Assembly: GCA_020057445.1 (NCBI GenBank)
Contig: JAGVFV010000046.1
Span: 1 to 7,332 of the forward strand
Reading direction: 5' to 3'
Source: an archaeon
GTDB lineage: Archaea; Nanobdellota; Nanobdellia; Woesearchaeales; JAHJEM01
DNA length: 7,332 bases
Every line of letters begins with the position of its first letter. Within the stretch, counting starts at the first letter, position 1. Below, one piece after another: positions 5,784-7,332 of the stretch. A program made the position numbers and the translations under genes. The notes under the pieces were generated by a model that saw only the letters and a list, made by a program, of their open reading frames with translations, was not told the origin of the DNA and made no database searches.

Positions 5784-5886
5784 TGTCGTCATACTAGTGA
5801 GCGACATTAGTTACGCATAAAATTGTGTCGCTCACTATATAGTAAACGACCTATTTTCTTATGCGTTACTTGTGTCGTTTACTATA
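5784..5886. repeat. Nested inverted-repeat array between ahcY and the glycosyltransferase gene
   Basis: Five copies of a 12-base arm alternate in orientation. Unit 1 is TAGTGAGCGACA (5795-5806) with TGTCGCTCACTA (5826-5837), a perfect 12-bp match. Unit 2 is TATAGTAAACGAC (5838-5850) with GTCGTTTACTATA (5874-5886), a perfect 13-bp match. TGTCGTCATACTA (5784-5796) is a degenerate fifth arm with one extra base. The unit loops carry an 11-base core in opposite orientations, GTTACGCATAA (5810-5820) and TTATGCGTTAC (5859-5869), with 10 of 11 positions matching after inversion. The whole block is therefore a long imperfect palindrome centred near 5839. Between units the arms differ at two positions, but within each unit both sides changed together. 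The block includes the stop codon of the glycosyltransferase gene and abuts the ahcY TATA box. It may be an operator array, a structured RNA or a palindromic mobile element. Confidence 0.75.
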
Positions 5887-6598
5887 CCCATTCCATAATG
5901 TACTTTTTCTTCGACTCCCAGCGTTTGAGGAAGAGGCGCCAGTTCTTCTCCCATATCCTCTTCCTCTCTTTGTCAGAATATATCTTGTTCGCCGTCGCGC
6001 CGCCCTGGTGGAACACGAAGACGCGAGGCTCGATGATCACATGATAATCCCTTTTATGCAGCTCATAGAGCATCTCCAGATCCTCGCCTGACGCGATCTT
6101 GTATTCCTCGCAAAAACCGCCGATCTCCTTGAGCACCCTTCTTGGCAGGACATTGCATTCCCCCCAGACGCCTTGCCTCCATCGAGGGATGCGAAACGTT
6201 GCATCCAGGCTTTTCAGGCGCCTGTACTTGAGATTGTGGCGGAGGATCCAATACGTCAACGGGCTCACCATGCCTGCTTTTCTATCCTTCTCAAATATTC
6301 TCTTCAATGGAGAAAACCAGTCCGGAGGGACAACGATGTCATTATTGGCGATGGCAATATATTTTCCTTTTGCAAGAGCGATTCCCTTGTTCCACGCGGC
6401 CGCTAGGTCAGTTTGTATGTCAAAACGATAAGAAACGTCAGATGACTTCCTTATGAACTCCCTGACTTTCTTTTTCTTACTCCCATTATCTATGAGGATA
6501 AGCTCGTACGATCCCTTTGTATTGTCACGGATGCTTGAGCAGAAGCGTTCTGTCTCATGCAAGGTGTCGATGACAACGCTGACGATGGAGAGGTCCAT
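5882..6598 (-). CDS. Family 2 glycosyltransferase (GT-A fold)
   Basis: Transfers a sugar from a nucleotide-sugar donor, probably to a surface glycan or glycolipid; acceptor and sugar cannot be told from sequence. The protein has 238 residues and resembles rhamnosyltransferase-like GT2 enzymes. Visible parts are the first strand SIVSVVIDTLHE (4-15), YELILIDNGS (31-40) for nucleotide binding, AAAWNKGIALAKGKYIAIANND (67-87 region) with N86-D87 in the metal-binding DxD position, MVSP at 110-113, GECNVLPRRVLKEIGGF (146-162), the acidic GED at 171-173, and FHQGGAT (196-202). No membrane segment is evident, so it likely acts on the cytosolic face of the membrane. Start ATG 6598 has a TATA box 28 bases upstream and no ribosome site, so it is probably leaderless. 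Its stop lies inside the inverted-repeat array. Confidence 0.9.
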   Translation of the reverse strand: MDLSIVSVVIDTLHETERFCSSIRDNTKGSYELILIDNGSKKKKVREFIRKSSDVSYRFDIQTDLAAAWNKGIALAKGKYIAIANNDIVVPPDWFSPLKRIFEKDRKAGMVSPLTYWILRHNLKYRRLKSLDATFRIPRWRQGVWGECNVLPRRVLKEIGGFCEEYKIASGEDLEMLYELHKRDYHVIIEPRVFVFHQGGATANKIYSDKERKRIWEKNWRLFLKRWESKKKYIMEWV

Positions 6599-6620
6599 GC
6601 GGGACTGCTCATCAATGATT

Positions 6621-6630
6621 CTTTAAATAC
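6621..6630 (-). promoter_or_regulatory. TATA box of the glycosyltransferase gene
   Basis: GTATTTAAAG on the minus strand is centred about 28 bases before ATG 6598, fitting a leaderless transcript. It is divergent from the pyruvate kinase promoter, whose TATA box is about 30 bases away. Confidence 0.55.
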
Positions 6631-6652
6631 TTTTATCGTGTTGAACAGGCGC

Positions 6653-6661
6653 ATTTAAATA
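6653..6661 (+). promoter_or_regulatory. TATA box of the pyruvate kinase gene
   Basis: ATTTAAATA is centred about 27 bases before ATG 6684, which predicts a leaderless transcript. No GGTG-type site precedes the ATG on the plus strand. Confidence 0.55.
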
Positions 6662-6683
6662 TCACCTCCATTCGTGACCATTC

Positions 6684-7332
6684 ATGCACAAGACAAAGAT
6701 CCTCTGCACGGTCGGGCCTGCCTGCGCAGACGAGAAGACACTTCTTGCGATGCGAAAAGCAGGCATGAGCGCTATTCGCATCAACACTGCGCACGGGACG
6801 ATACAAGAATTTGCAGCACGCATACGCCTGGCGAAAAAACTCCACATCCCCGTCGTCCTTGACATCAAAGGGCCGGAAATCAGGATCAGGCTTACAAAAG
6901 AGATGATACTCAAGAAAGGAGAGCTCCATGCTTTCGGATTCAATCCCCACGACAATACCCATTTCTCCTACGACTTCTCAAAAGAAGTCGCTCCAAACAC
7001 CCGAGTGCTCTTTGACAACGGAAAGATCGAGACGATCCTTGTCAAATACGAAGCAGGATGCGCAATCCTTCGCATCCTCAAAGAAGGGACCCTCTTTCCA
7101 AACAAGGCAGTCACCATCCCAGGAAGAAAACTTCATGTCCCATCGCTCTCTGCAAAAGACAAGGAAGCCATGCTCCTTGGAAAAAAAGAAAGAGTCGCAT
7201 TCTTCGCGCTTTCCTTCGTCAGGTCAAAAGAAGACGTGCAGAACTTCCACTCAACCATGAGAAGACTCCCTGGAAAAGACTACCCTTACGGCCTCATCGC
7301 AAAGATAGAGAACAGGCAAGGTGTCGACAAGC
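6684..7332 (+). CDS. pyk: Pyruvate kinase, N-terminal part (cut by window end)
   Basis: Converts phosphoenolpyruvate and ADP to pyruvate and ATP at the end of glycolysis. The window holds 216 codons and the reading frame is open at the right edge. Visible motifs are TKILCTVGPA (4-13), AGMSAIRINTAHG (26-38), VVLDIKGPEIRIR (57-69) with D60, a short B domain of about 75 residues with FDNGKI (110-115), TIPGRKLHVPSLSAKDKEA (144-162), FFALSFVRSKEDV (173-185), and LIAKIENRQGVDK (204-216) holding the phosphate-transfer lysine K207 and metal ligand E209. The usual NxSHG is NTAHG here, so a serine that helps bind K+ in many pyruvate kinases is alanine (A36). The B domain is shorter than the usual ~100 residues. 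The C-terminal and allosteric domains are outside the window. Confidence 0.94.
   Translation, partial: MHKTKILCTVGPACADEKTLLAMRKAGMSAIRINTAHGTIQEFAARIRLAKKLHIPVVLDIKGPEIRIRLTKEMILKKGELHAFGFNPHDNTHFSYDFSKEVAPNTRVLFDNGKIETILVKYEAGCAILRILKEGTLFPNKAVTIPGRKLHVPSLSAKDKEAMLLGKKERVAFFALSFVRSKEDVQNFHSTMRRLPGKDYPYGLIAKIENRQGVDK

Noticed and set aside
5784..5886. CRISPR array interpretation of the repeated arms
   Set aside because: The repeats alternate in orientation and are only 12-13 bases long. The intervening sequences are inverted copies of each other and not unique spacers.
6492..6654. 54-codon minus-strand frame starting at ATG 6654
   Set aside because: After about 20 codons its composition is Ser/Thr/Ala-rich and it overlaps the well-supported glycosyltransferase out of frame. 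Only its ribosome site is notable, so it is kept as a low-interest finding and not as a gene.

Overview
The window most likely comes from an archaeon, possibly of a DPANN-type lineage (weakly supported). Most genes have an AT-rich TATA-like box about 26-29 bases upstream of the start codon, which implies leaderless transcripts. Where a Shine-Dalgarno site exists it is of the GGTGAT type. The endonuclease III and adenosylhomocysteinase have an archaeal character. Base composition is moderate and genes are tightly packed on both strands, often divergent or convergent.

Layout from left to right. Positions 1-106 hold no gene I can support, only a 19-base palindrome (80-98). A two-gene minus-strand operon follows (2230 to 107). 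Its first gene is a winged-helix protein of unknown function. Its second has the thymidylate synthase fold but seems to have lost the catalytic cysteine and the phosphate-binding arginines. The operon promoter carries a small dyad between the TATA box and the start. Divergent from it, on the plus strand, is a membrane-anchored cysteine-rich extracellular protein (2452-3279). Converging on that gene is a minus-strand pair of tiny membrane proteins, 33 and 69 residues, joined by an ATGA overlap (3594 to 3287). Plus-strand endonuclease III (nth, 3717-4349) comes next, then minus-strand adenosylhomocysteinase (ahcY, 4477-5739). The gap between nth and ahcY contains a second, diverged copy of the last 13 codons of ahcY and a perfect 10-bp inverted repeat. 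Upstream of ahcY is a nested inverted-repeat block (5784-5886) that runs into the stop codon of a minus-strand family 2 glycosyltransferase (5882-6598). Divergent from that gene is pyruvate kinase (6684 to the window end, 3' truncated).

The recognised genes are housekeeping: DNA base excision repair, S-adenosylhomocysteine recycling, glycolysis and surface glycosylation. The parts most worth a second look are the regulator-like gene paired with an apparently dead thymidylate synthase-fold protein, the compensatory inverted-repeat array in front of ahcY, the duplicated ahcY tail, and the micro-operon of small membrane proteins.
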